Origin: Cladocopium goreaui
Taxonomy: Eukaryota; Sar; Dinophyceae; Suessiales; Symbiodiniaceae
DNA length: 64,000 nt
Reading direction: 5' to 3'
Assembly: GCA_947184155.2 (NCBI GenBank)
Contig: CAMXCT020002335.1
Coordinates: 245,094-309,093, forward strand
Each line of letters opens with the position of its first letter. The stretch's first letter is position 1. This document shows positions 13,508 to 23,476 of this stretch, one piece after another. A program made the translations under genes and the position numbers. The notes below the pieces were generated by a model that did not search any database, was not told where the DNA came from, and saw only the letters and a program-made list of their open reading frames with translations.

Positions 13508-13785
13508 TTATCCTCATCATCATCCTCATCGTTATCATCATCATCATCAACATCATCATCATCATCATCAGCACCATCATCATCATCATCATCATCAATC
13601 ATCATCAATCATCATCATCATCATCATCATCAATCATCATCATCAATCATCATCATCATCATCATCATCAATCATATATCATATATCATATATCATGTAT
13701 CATATATCATAAAACAACAATACGGCAATTATATATAGATGTATGTTACTTGTGCTGATATAACCCCAACCAACCATCATCATCC
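13508..13785. repeat. TCA trinucleotide array with a dispersed 3' flank
   Basis: TCATCATCA runs (13508-13670) pass into ATATATC units, then CATAAAACAACAAT and TACTTGTGCTGATATAACCC to about 13785. The same order recurs at 37900-38035, so this is a dispersed repeat with an expandable SSR head. The Ser/His-rich frame is an artefact. Confidence 0.8.
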
Positions 13786-14173
13786 ATTATTGCTGTCATC
13801 CTTGTATCATCACAGACTATCCTCATCCGCATCATATCCCAATTGTATCTGCTCTGGTAATGTCGCAGTTTGCCATAGAACAATTACACGTTTTTTAACT
13901 GGTAAATCATTGAACTAAATGGGTCAATTAGCGGTATGTTGGTATTCTAATTATCCATGTTCCATTCATTATTGTTGGCTACTATAGACCCCTCATGAAT
14001 CATTATCAAACATCGATTTCATGATTGGGTTTGCCTTTGATAATGGATCAATTCATTTCAACCATCGTCAACTATTCTTAACCATTGTCAACTATTTTCA
14101 ACATGGGTCAACCATTCACAATTAGCATACATTAGTCAACATCGGCCATGATTCATGAACTATCATTTTCCAT

Positions 14174-14280
14174 TACCCTCTGGTAAACTAACGTAACTAT
14201 GGAAAGATCCACAATTTTCAATGGGTAAATCCACTATAAATGGGCCATCTTCAATAGCTACTTTAAATTACTAGAGGGTA
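14174..14280. mobile_element. Family 1 inverted-repeat element
   Basis: 107 bp with termini TACCCTCTGGTAAACTAACG and AAATTACTAGAGGGTA. The internal GGGTAAATCCACTATAAATG is typical of the family. Confidence 0.8.
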
Positions 14281-14477
14281 TCATCCATCATCAACCCTTT
14301 ATCCATTGTTGTAAACCATCAACCCAACGGTGGGCACCGGGAACCATCGAGTCGACCCAAAAATTCCTGGGCTTCCGCACCGACTCAGTGACCGTGCCAA
14401 CTCGCTGCGTCATCTGCAGGTGCCCCTGGCGTATGAACTTATGACTGGGGGGCCTCGGCTATCATGTGTGCATATCT

Positions 14478-14880
14478 CATGTAATGTAATGTAGCGTAAC
14501 GCAATGTAACGTAATGTAATGTACAAGTAATGCAATGTAATTTGATGTGTTGTGATGTAAAGTAATGTAGGTATGTAGGTCTGTAGGTGTGTAGGTATGT
14601 CGGTATGTCGGTATGTCGGTATGTCGGTATGTCGGTATGTAGGTATGTAGGTAGGTAGGTATGTATGTAGGTAGGTAGGTATGTATGTATACGTGTTTGT
14701 ATACGTGTTTGTATACGTGTTTGTATACATGTTTGAATACGTGTTTGAATACGTGTTTGTATACGTGTTTGTGTACGTGTTTGTATACGTGTTTGTATAC
14801 GTCTATGTATACGTCTTTGTATACATCTATGTATACGTCTATGTATACGTCTATGTATACGTGTCTGCATACGCATGTTT
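14478..14880. repeat. Compound minisatellite: GTAATGTAATG, GTATGTCG and GTATACGTGTTT units
   Basis: Three arrays in sequence: about 5 to 11-bp units to 14575, an 8-bp GTATGTCG array near 14595-14640, then about 16 copies of a 12-bp unit GTATACGTGTTT (variants GTATACGTCTAT) from 14688. The Arg-Ile-His and Val-Tyr repeats in the frames are artefacts. Confidence 0.9.
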
Positions 14881-15772
14881 ATACTGTGTGCATATACATA
14901 CATATATATATATAATTATACTTGATTATATATATAGTGCATGTACATACATATATATATATATATATACATTGTACATAGATATTATAGAAATCAAACG
15001 GCCACGAACATAGGTTTGGATGTGATATTCTATGCGAATCTACGATCTTTGCAACCAGAACATCAGGAGACTTGAGGCTAGTGGTGCAGTCGAAGTTTTC
15101 AGCCTGGTGTGCTTTGTGGTTCACTTAACTTCGGAAGTGGATGATATTCCCACAGAAATATGGCTATGAGCCAAAACCCGACCCTAAGAATCCCTAAGAT
15201 AGCTGGTGGATGTTGATTCCCCCAGGAATTTCATGTAATTTCATAGGTTTTGAATGGTTTTGACCCCTATGATATCTATTTCTCCAGACTAAGTGGAGAT
15301 CGTTCCGGTCCAACTGGATGCACCGTAAAAATAAGTGGACGAAGCCAGAATCCTCTCTGCTATGACCCAGCTAACCGGGATGAGCCACCAAGTTTTTGGA
15401 TCAATTCGTTGTTCGAAAACACCGTGTGAACCATTGGCTGGACACAAAATTTTCGAGGGGCACCCCATAAAATCCCATGGGTTTATCATCATGTGGATCA
15501 ATTCAAAATGCCATTTCAGGTATACTACCGTGGCATACCCCATCGGATCCATTTCAAGATGGATCCCTGTTCTTCTCATCTGGATGGGGGAGAAACATCT
15601 AGCTGTACCAGCTACTTGCGGCAAAACAGGAGTCTACAGGAAACCCTCACGTTCCCAACAAACCCATTGACTGGCTCAAGAATGGGTAATGATGAAATAT
15701 GATTAAGAGAGTGCATGTTTTAGCCAGTGCAACTCAGCGTTAGCAAGTGGATCTCAGTGGGTTGTTCACTGG

Positions 15773-15879
15773 TACCCTCTGGTAATTTAACATCGCTATT
15801 GAAAATGTCCATTCTTACTAGCTATTTATCATCTGTAAATGGCCATTATCTATAGCTATTTTGACATAACCAGACGCTA
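15773..15879. mobile_element. Family 1 inverted-repeat element, degenerate
   Basis: Left end TACCCTCTGGTAATTTAACA. The right end has decayed to GACATAACCAGACGCTA. It adjoins a GC-rich exon-like island. Confidence 0.6.
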
Positions 15880-15934
15880 AGGCTCCAAGTTCGCTAAGGC
15901 TCGACGCTGGGACGCTGGGCGCCTCCTTCAAGAC

Positions 15935-16001
15935 CTCCCCAGGCTGCAGAAAGAAGCGCATGGACAGGCGAAGGCCACCCAGAGTTGGTAGCAGTGTCAT
16001 C
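15935..16001 (-). CDS. Candidate exon in a GC-rich island
   Basis: Minus strand: acceptor CCGACTCAG at 16002, 67 nt, donor GAG|GTCTTG. One frame reads MTLLPTLGGLRLSMRFFLQP. More than one frame is open and the plus strand is also partly open, so frame and strand are uncertain. Function unknown. Confidence 0.3.
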
Positions 16002-16079
16002 CTGAGTCGGAGCCAAAAACAACCAAGTCCTCTGGGATCATCACAGGTATGTCTCAACAATTAGGTGTCTATGTGTATG

Positions 16080-16200
16080 TGTATATATATATGTATATAT
16101 GATATATATGATATATATGATATATATGATATATATGATATATATGATATATATGATATATATGATATATATGATATATATGATATATATGATATATGGG
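16080..16200. repeat. 9-bp microsatellite (GATATATAT)n
   Basis: About twelve perfect GATATATAT units in a row. Confidence 0.9.
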
Positions 16201-17101
16201 TATATTATAATACTTCACTAACCTGAAATAAGGCCATTTTAGGGTATGTATCCCTTATTAACCATAATTTACCCAGGCATATATGTATATACATATATAT
16301 GGTCCCGTCCTCCGTCTCTCCACCCCACCATGGGTCACTACCAGCCACAGGGGGGGGAAGGGGGAAGATCTCATATGGGGGCATATATATATATATACAC
16401 ACATATGTACGTATCTATATATATATATTATGTTGTATATAAAGCATATAAAGTATATGCGTACCTAACACTACTGAATATTACATACAGAAAACCTATA
16501 TAACACTACATACCTAACACTACACACCTAATAGATACCCTGTGTAACCTAATACATATCTAATGTACTACCCATTGCATGCCTATATGCCTATATACCT
16601 ACATTATATACAACCATATGTAATTCCCAATACTATATATACTATACACCTAATATCTGTTGACTACCAATTTACATGACTACCACCCCCCCACCACCAC
16701 AGCCATTACCACAGGGGAGGAGGGGGGGGTATACCACCCCACACCACGGCGGGGGTGGTAGGGCCTGGAGCACAGTACCCCCAAATAACCATAGGGCCAT
16801 GAGGAAAATGATGAGACTGTAAATCTCACTGGAATTGATATTTGAAAAAAAACAAGCCTAAATTGGGGGGGCGAGTAGAACAAGAACCATTTCTGCACAC
16901 CTCCCTTCGCTGAGTTGGACTGTTAGATCAGCGAACAGGTAATCTTGTTTTTCGTGTGCTGTTTCAGTTCGATAGACTTGCCCGGAGTCCCCGCTTCCCA
17001 AAGGCTTGCCCGGCAACGGACCGCATGTTCTTGGCTGACATTCCCAACTGTGGCAATCCCATTTCTGGAAACCCCCATATGGTGTTTTTTTAAGTCTATG
17101 A
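16201..17101. other. Non-coding stretch
   Basis: TA-rich segments (16270-16470), a run of CCTAACACTACA-like short repeats (16460-16560) and a homopurine/homopyrimidine patch (16680-16760). No gene seen. Confidence 0.5.
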
Positions 17102-17158
17102 GTTTCTATATGAATTTCTATGTTACTTATAGTTTCCCATAGAAATTCATATAGAAAC
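17102..17158. repeat. Perfect 21-bp inverted repeat (hairpin)
   Basis: The left arm 17102-17122 begins GTTTCTATATGAATTTC. The right arm 17138-17158 is its exact reverse complement, separated by a 15-bp loop. A further related arm (AGAAACTAACATAGAAAT) follows at about 17171. Confidence 0.85.
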
Positions 17159-17229
17159 TAATAGACATTTAGAAACTAACATAGAAATACAGAAATACCC
17201 CAATTCATGATCTGCAATTCTAACCCCAC

Positions 17230-17345
17230 CAGAGTTCCCCGAGTTTCCCGAGTTTCCCGAGTCCCCCGACGTTCTTCCCTGCACCTCGGCCACCCGAGGG
17301 GGCGCCACAGCACTGGCCACTGGGGCGCTGGCGACGCTCCATTGC
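17230..17345 (-). CDS. Candidate exon in a GC-rich island
   Basis: Minus strand: a strong acceptor CCAAGCCTTCCCAG, about 116 nt, donor CTCTG|GTGGGG. Open in at least two frames; one is Gly/Leu-rich with four GLGK-like repeats from the CTCGGGAAA triplication. Function unknown. Confidence 0.3.
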
Positions 17346-17944
17346 CTGGGAAGGCTTGGGGCCGCGGCATGCGAATTGTTTTTTGGAAAGTCAAGGGAAG
17401 ATATGAGAAAATTTGGGGTTTCCTAAAATGGTGGTAACCAGAAATCATCATGAGCAATCGTTTATGATGGTTTATGTATCAAGATGTTTCAAGTTGTTTC
17501 ATGCCATTCAGCGATCTATAGCAAGTCGTGATGTCCAAAACAATACTTTTGAGGTCTTGGGACTTGCGCGGTACCACATGTGTTTGCACAATCATGTCCT
17601 CTACATGTCCAAACACACGAGTATGTCTTATCATATTCATAAATCGATTGTTCATCCGTGCAGTTATTTCTATTCATACTACATACGGACACAAAAAATC
17701 TTGTAGTTTTATCAAGGAGCCTCCAATAATCAAACGTGGCTGGCTGGGTCTCTTATAAAAACAACAGTCGTTATGGTGGATTTTCCCACCGTGCGTCCCC
17801 GCAGTGGTCCCGTTGTCTTCGGCGTCAGCGTCATCATGCGAAGCACCACCACGGCTGGTGCGCCTCAACAGGAGATGTCAATCAATGCGATCTGGTTTTA
17901 TGTATCTAATTACCCTAAATACATAAATGTATGATATATACATG

Positions 17945-18135
17945 TATGTAATGCAATGTAATGCAATGCAATGTTATGTTATGTTATGTCATGTTATGTT
18001 ATGTTGTATATGATCTGTATATGTATGTATATGATCTGTATATGTATGTATATGTATGTATATGTATGTATATGTATGTATATGTATGTATATGTATGTA
18101 TATGTATGTATATGTATGTATATGTATGTATATGT
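17945..18135. repeat. ATGCA/ATGTT and (TATGTA)n microsatellites
   Basis: Pentanucleotide ATGTT/ATGCA repeats are followed by about 18 TATGTA hexamers. Confidence 0.9.
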
Positions 18136-18329
18136 GTGTGATATTTGTCCATGTTGTATACATCACCATCGAATCATGCGTGTGTATACGGATATTTTTG
18201 ATTCACGGAAATGATGCTTACTAATCACAGTTGATACTAGCCATGGTCGGTTCGATCAGCCATGGCCAAAATGACAGGGTCAGCATTTTTGCAGCTGATG
18301 TTGCTACAACCAACAAAAAAAACAATCAG

Positions 18330-18428
18330 TTGGGATCTGTTGGGACTTGAAGCGTCTCTTTTTTGGATGGCTCTCGCTGCGACCGCCCAAAAGCTCGGGA
18401 TTGACTCGAAGGACGAAGGACTAGGAGA
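18330..18428 (-). CDS. Candidate exon in a GC-rich island
   Basis: Minus strand: acceptor ATGCTCCAG at 18429. The following ~100 nt are open in all three frames and GC-rich against AT-rich flanks. I cannot choose the frame. It lies about 0.4 kb from the left end of the DIRS-type element. Confidence 0.25.
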
Positions 18429-18860
18429 CTGGAGCATGTCTCTGGCTCGTCACGCATCTAAAAGCCCAGGAAAATGGTGATTTGTTCACAAAAATCCAAT
18501 CAGGTCCCGAAAAAAACGTGGCTTTTTACAGTAGTTTTTCGTGCCATCACCGGCACCACACCACCAAGTCCCAGTTGTTCCACCGTCGTAACGGGTCCTG
18601 TTGGCAAAGCCACACGTAGAATTTCCCACTGCTCGCTATTGCGCCTGGTCATGATCTACCCCATCCCATGGAATCGCGACAGTCCGCTGGTTTTCGGCAA
18701 TGGAATGGGATGAATGGGTGATGTGAACCCGGTTCATCGTTGGAATTATTGGAGAAGTTATCCATTCATAGATGATGAACATCATGAGTTGATCATATTT
18801 TATCCATAGATTTGATTATGAATGGTGATAAACATGGCTTCAACATGGCTTCAAAATTAT

Positions 18861-18984
18861 CACACAATCGTTGCTGCGGCCAGATGGATCTTTTCTGGGA
18901 CAGGCGGACACTGCAGGCAGTAATAGACATCACAAAGGAAAAAGACAAGCAGCAACGAACGCTGCCTGCATTGCCTGTCATCCC
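18861..18984 (-). repeat. Split direct repeat B2 (3' end of the element)
   Basis: 124 bp identical by eye to 19094-19217. Both begin (plus strand) CACACAATCGTTGCTGCGGC and end CTGTCATCCC. Confidence 0.92.
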
Positions 18985-19016
18985 CCACCACTCAGGGCGG
19001 GTTACTACAGGGTTGG

Positions 19017-19093
19017 GATCTTGAGCGTTAAAACATCATATGAACGGCCATGCATTCACTCAATCTGTGAATCCCGTTCAGTAGAACAAACAT
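19017..19093 (-). repeat. Split direct repeat A2
   Basis: 77 bp identical by eye to 24923-24999; begins (plus strand) GATCTTGAGCGTTAAAAC. It directly abuts B1. Confidence 0.92.
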
Positions 19094-19217
19094 CACACAA
19101 TCGTTGCTGCGGCCAGATGGATCTTTTCTGGGACAGGCGGACACTGCAGGCAGTAATAGACATCACAAAGGAAAAAGACAAGCAGCAACGAACGCTGCCT
19201 GCATTGCCTGTCATCCC
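19094..19217 (-). repeat. Split direct repeat B1
   Basis: Second 124-bp copy of the B repeat, on the coding-region side of A2. Confidence 0.92.
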
Positions 19218-19298
19218 ATCCACCATGGTCACAAAGGCAACTGGACATGATGTGAGTTAGCAAATCACTGGCCGAAGAAAAACAGAAGACCCAGGACT

Positions 19299-22200
19299 TC
19301 AATTTCCGTAAACTTGCTTCAAATGGAAGGTATGCATGTTTTGAAAACTATTGACAAGGGCTTTGCCTGCCACAGCTCCAAAGGTCTTGGGATAAGGCTG
19401 AGCAAGATGGGTCCAAAGCTGTTTGCTAATGGGGTCTTGACCTTTGAGAATGATATGATGCTTATGAGTGCGAGAACAGACCCCATTATGGCCAGAACAT
19501 TGTCGGGATAAATCGCTATCACCACAACCAAACCAAGACTGGATTCTAGTACGCTTACGCCACCTAGCACCATACTGACAAAAATCACAAACAAAGGAGC
19601 GAGAAACACGATGAGCACAAAGATGTTTGATCGGCGGCGCAAGCCACATCATGGAATGGTTGGGATTTTCCAGAAAACAAGGAGTCCTTTGGTGGACACA
19701 ACTGGTGATGATTTGCGCAGTGAACTTCATAGTATGGTTTCCAATACGCACTTTCTCTTGGTCATTGACACCAAGATTGGGTACGCCAAAAATGTGGCTG
19801 TTGGTGCGCATCGGATCCCAACTGCTACCTAAGGGCCCATGTCGGGCTCGGCTCCATGAGATGTTTGGAGTAGCAACCCAAACACCTAAAACACAACGGC
19901 TACGAATCCAACCCAGAATGATTTTAGCAACTTGGGGGTCCAACACATCAAAACGAGGGTCAAGATTGATGTCAATACTAATAACAGGAAAACCATTTTG
20001 GGTCAGAAATTTTGCAACACTGCCATCACCAGAAAAAATGTCAAGGAAGACCCCATGAAAAGACCCACGGTGTTTTCGGGAGACGTCTTTAAACAACTTC
20101 TTGAGAACACTGGAACCGCTAAGAGACTTAGGGCCAACTCTGTGCTGTCTCCCTCTTTGACGCATCCTATGGGTCACATTCGAATTCCATTTGGTGCCTT
20201 CGGCGCCAAGCTGGGTTTCATGAGAAAAGCTGGTAACCCTTCCAGGATCACTTGACCGTAGGTCTTTACACTTTGGGGAACCTTTGCCAACTCGGTTTGG
20301 AGCCTGGCTTCTTTGACATACCGTTTCAGGGACACATCCGAACTCCACCTCCCTCGCTGCTTCACCTCCAACATCGATCGGCGCCGTGACAACACGTCGT
20401 GGGTTGCCCCGCCATGCCTCAGTGCGTAGAGGGTGAGACCCAGTTTTTGCAGACTGAGATATTCTACCGCTTGGTTGAAATGCTCCCGAAGTTCTGAATG
20501 TGACTTCGACCAGAGGTTGTCGTTTGGCCTCTTTCCCAGCTGAAGTTTTGAAAGGTGGGGAAACATCCAAAAATCTGAGTCCAGAATGATTGAGGCGTCG
20601 AAGACGCCCGTCTTCCCAGGAATCAGTTCGTCGGCTGGATGCAACAGAATTGCCCAAAACTTGAATGCCTGGGTTGAGGCTGCTTGTGGTGGAACCAACT
20701 GCTTCACTAACAACTGGCTGCACTCCCCTGGTCTCATGTATGTTGAAAACTGCAGGAACAACCTCAACGCGAACTCCACCGCATTGAGGTTCAGGAGCCG
20801 ACCAATCACGGCCATCAGCACCTCGATGGGGATGGGCATCCTTTGCTGAGGTGGGGCTGCTAGATGCCAGCCTCGAAGAGATCGGCTTGATCGGGGCAGT
20901 TGGGTGCAAAAATGAGGAACATGAAACTTCACTGCTGCAACCAGTCTGATCCCGTCGTTGATTCCTCGCCCAATGTCGAACATTTCTTGGAGTAGCTCTA
21001 TCAGTGCAGTGTCCATCGCCAGTGATGAATCGATCCAAATCTGATGAACCTTCAACCAACCTTGGAATTCTGCAAACCTCTTTGAGTAATCCACTATTGT
21101 TGACTGCCTGACACTTCGGGCTTCCAGGTATGTCAACCCCTCTGGGACTATGGTCTCTTGCATTACCTTTTTCTGTCTTTTCAATCTTCTCTCCACCATA
21201 TCCTTCAGTCCGCTGTCGCCGCGGTCCTCGGTCTGACCTGTCAGTAATCCAGCCTTCTAGACCGCGACCGCCCCACTGACTAATGGCTCGCGAAGGCTTG
21301 TCCGCAACGTTCCATTCGGACGGAACCCAACGCACATGAAACTTTGAACCAGTGGCAAGAGACAAAGCGCATATTTTTCTCAAAGGCTTGGTGAGAAAGC
21401 TGGATTTTGCCCGTCCCTTGCAAACACCAAGGGTGAGGGGAAGATTGTCACTTAGGAAAAGGATGCGTCGACCAAAGTTTCTATTCGCTCTCAAAGCATG
21501 CTCAACAGACCAACAAAGAGCTAGAGCTTCGGTGTGAAGTATATTGTCTTGAAATCTCCAAGGCATAGACCAAGCAATCTGCCAATCATCTGGATGAAGG
21601 ACTTGAATTGGAACTTCACTGAAACCCTCGATAAATTGTTCAGTAGTTTGAGACTGTTCTTGAGAGGCTATGATAGAACGGACATCCTTGCTCAACTCTT
21701 CAACGTCAGCAGTTTTGGCTGCGTGCTTACGCGCGTCTGCTGCATCTTCGAACCTGTACCTCCACCTCTCAGATTGAGCTCCTATGGAACCAGCAGTCTT
21801 TGGATCAAGTTTTCTGCAACAAATCCCATAACCAAAAGGAGATGAATCAGAAGCAACAACATCTTCAGACCAACCGACATTGACATGAGCTCGAAAAAGA
21901 GGCAGAATGGCTGCAATAGTCTGCAGCTCCCACTTGACTGAGGGCCAAAGCTTCTTCGGGGTGTGCAAATTCTCATTGGCAAAGGCATAACAAGATCTCA
22001 AAATGGATAACCCTTCACGCCGAGCCATGACAGCCCAGGTGATATGACCCAGGACCAACTGAAGCACCTCCCCAGATGCAAAGTTACGTGAGACCAACTC
22101 TTGTATCGCTCGCTGCAACTTGACAATCCTTTCAGGTTTAATGCTAATGGTGCCAGATTTCCCGTCAAACCTAAGTCCAACAAAGTCAGTGTAAGGGGTT

Positions 22201-23432
22201 GCAAACTCCTCTTCATGGACTGTCAAGCCGCGCCCTCTCAGTTTGCCTGCAATGCGCTGCAGACCTGCGTTGACGCAGCTTTGATTGCATCCAATCACCA
22301 GGAAATTGTCAACATACCCCGCGCAACCAATACCATTGTGAGAATCAATGCAAACCGGCTGACCCTTGTCGCTAATAATTTGACCCTCTAAAAAACCAGC
22401 ATCATGAATTGCTTTCATCAATACGCATTGACAAAGGTGTAGAGCCCAAGCCCAACCCATTGGCAGCACAGTGAGGTAAGGGGTGACAAGGTCTCCAGGC
22501 CTCACAGCGCAGCCGTCAATGGTGGTGATTCCCAGCTTCTCCGCCTTGACGGCGGGCAGGGTAAACATTCGGGCCAGTTCATCAGGGACCCCAAGGGTGT
22601 AGAAAGCGTTAGCTAAATCCCCAGAGCCCACAAAGAATGAAGAGTCTTGAGGTAGTTCAAGACGAGTGAATGCATCAGCCGAAGGCAGATCAGTGGATGG
22701 GGGATCAACAAACCTCTGGTTGAGAATCCTCGTGTCAAAGATGAGCCTTTGCATGCCATTTTTCTTTCGAACACAGAATATGCCGAGGTCTCCTCCATGG
22801 CCCACATAAGGCTGAAAAGAAACCATATGACGACACTTAAGCTCTTCCAGAAACTTGACATACTCTTGAGGGCTGTGCTTCAAGATCGGGTCAATGTATG
22901 CATGCTTGATCGATGGCCCGTCACCAATGTTCATGTCATTCTTCAGCATATGCTGCCGCCAAGTCGCAAGTCTTTCACTGTCGGCCGGATCCAAGCATTC
23001 GCTCAATGGAATTGGCGTAGATTGGACCTGGGGCCAGGAGACATTCTCCCTGACGTACGACACTACATCACTCCTGTCAACCTGATACAGTCGTGATGAA
23101 GAACACAAATCCTGGAGAGCTGATCGCCCAACATCACCTTCAACGGCTTGGTGGACCTCTTGGAACGCTCTAGATATGTGTTTGAGAGCTTTACGTTGAA
23201 CACGAGTGCTCTTCTTACGATCAAAACTTGAATTAACGCACCCAGCAAGTTCATTGAGTGCACGAATCCCTGAGTTGGCTAAGTCCTGCCATCCAGATTC
23301 CTGAGAGCCAGACTCACTGCCACCAGGGATACTCGGCAGTGGAAAGATGTTACGTTGGCGAGTCTCACCCAAAAGGCCAGCATCGCCATCTACTCCCGCA
23401 CAAACCAAGTTGAAATTGCAAAACAAAATCAT
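19299..23432 (-). CDS. Reverse transcriptase-RNase H with C-terminal methyltransferase-like domain (DIRS pol)
   Basis: The frame is open from 24536, but the first ATG past the Gag stop is at 23432. RT: GMQRLIFDTRILNQRF, then GSGDLANAFYTLGV, and the catalytic motif as YVDN rather than YVDD (about 22315). RNase H follows with D (VASDSSPFGYG), E (HTEALALC), D (LFLSDN, about 21450) and D (EWNVADKPSR). The frame stays open for about 340 codons opposite the recombinase. It ends in a domain (about 20080-19300) with SAM-site-like FLDIFSGDG, a PC-loop-like VATPNISWSRARHGP and an ENP motif (FLENPNHSMMW), then a Cys-rich CSRTHKHH segment and AQPYPK. This layout resembles C5-methyltransferase-like tails of dinoflagellate DIRS elements (recalled family knowledge). 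The catalytic Cys position reads Asn (codon AAC), so methylation activity is doubtful. The domain is intact as a reading frame. Confidence 0.85.
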   Translation of the reverse strand: MILFCNFNLVCAGVDGDAGLLGETRQRNIFPLPSIPGGSESGSQESGWQDLANSGIRALNELAGCVNSSFDRKKSTRVQRKALKHISRAFQEVHQAVEGDVGRSALQDLCSSSRLYQVDRSDVVSYVRENVSWPQVQSTPIPLSECLDPADSERLATWRQHMLKNDMNIGDGPSIKHAYIDPILKHSPQEYVKFLEELKCRHMVSFQPYVGHGGDLGIFCVRKKNGMQRLIFDTRILNQRFVDPPSTDLPSADAFTRLELPQDSSFFVGSGDLANAFYTLGVPDELARMFTLPAVKAEKLGITTIDGCAVRPGDLVTPYLTVLPMGWAWALHLCQCVLMKAIHDAGFLEGQIISDKGQPVCIDSHNGIGCAGYVDNFLVIGCNQSCVNAGLQRIAGKLRGRGLTVHEEEFATPYTDFVGLRFDGKSGTISIKPERIVKLQRAIQELVSRNFASGEVLQLVLGHITWAVMARREGLSILRSCYAFANENLHTPKKLWPSVKWELQTIAAILPLFRAHVNVGWSEDVVASDSSPFGYGICCRKLDPKTAGSIGAQSERWRYRFEDAADARKHAAKTADVEELSKDVRSIIASQEQSQTTEQFIEGFSEVPIQVLHPDDWQIAWSMPWRFQDNILHTEALALCWSVEHALRANRNFGRRILFLSDNLPLTLGVCKGRAKSSFLTKPLRKICALSLATGSKFHVRWVPSEWNVADKPSRAISQWGGRGLEGWITDRSDRGPRRQRTEGYGGEKIEKTEKGNARDHSPRGVDIPGSPKCQAVNNSGLLKEVCRIPRLVEGSSDLDRFITGDGHCTDRATPRNVRHWARNQRRDQTGCSSEVSCSSFLHPTAPIKPISSRLASSSPTSAKDAHPHRGADGRDWSAPEPQCGGVRVEVVPAVFNIHETRGVQPVVSEAVGSTTSSLNPGIQVLGNSVASSRRTDSWEDGRLRRLNHSGLRFLDVSPPFKTSAGKEAKRQPLVEVTFRTSGAFQPSGRISQSAKTGSHPLRTEAWRGNPRRVVTAPIDVGGEAAREVEFGCVPETVCQRSQAPNRVGKGSPKCKDLRSSDPGRVTSFSHETQLGAEGTKWNSNVTHRMRQRGRQHRVGPKSLSGSSVLKKLFKDVSRKHRGSFHGVFLDIFSGDGSVAKFLTQNGFPVISIDINLDPRFDVLDPQVAKIILGWIRSRCVLGVWVATPNISWSRARHGPLGSSWDPMRTNSHIFGVPNLGVNDQEKVRIGNHTMKFTAQIITSCVHQRTPCFLENPNHSMMWLAPPIKHLCAHRVSRSFVCDFCQYGARWRKRTRIQSWFGCGDSDLSRQCSGHNGVCSRTHKHHIILKGQDPISKQLWTHLAQPYPKTFGAVAGKALVNSFQNMHTFHLKQVYGN
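20174..21199 (-). CDS. Tyrosine recombinase (integrase) of the DIRS-type element
   Basis: 341 codons, same frame as the Gag-like ORF and offset from RT-RNase H. It catalyses strand exchange for integrating the circular cDNA. Catalytic residues are visible: Arg156 in FLQFSTYMRPGE, the box II Arg261-His262 in LYALRHGGATHD (the usual His of HxxR is Tyr258), Trp285 in QRGRWSSD, and the nucleophile Tyr294 in LKRYVKEA. An N-terminal helical SAM-like region (residues 30-110) precedes it. The first ~25 residues are very basic. It overlaps the pol frame for its whole length, so this kilobase is apparently read in two frames. Length and motif spacing are normal for YR retroelements. Confidence 0.9.
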   Translation of the reverse strand: MVERRLKRQKKVMQETIVPEGLTYLEARSVRQSTIVDYSKRFAEFQGWLKVHQIWIDSSLAMDTALIELLQEMFDIGRGINDGIRLVAAVKFHVPHFCTQLPRSSRSLRGWHLAAPPQQRMPIPIEVLMAVIGRLLNLNAVEFALRLFLQFSTYMRPGECSQLLVKQLVPPQAASTQAFKFWAILLHPADELIPGKTGVFDASIILDSDFWMFPHLSKLQLGKRPNDNLWSKSHSELREHFNQAVEYLSLQKLGLTLYALRHGGATHDVLSRRRSMLEVKQRGRWSSDVSLKRYVKEARLQTELAKVPQSVKTYGQVILEGLPAFLMKPSLAPKAPNGIRM

Positions 23433-23476
23433 GTAGATCAAGGTCAACTTGAAGGCCCCAACTCCGTTGGCATGGA

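Noticed and set aside
14410..15013. Arg-Ile-His and Tyr-Val repeat frames up to 154 codons
   Set aside because: Products of 8- and 12-bp tandem repeats.
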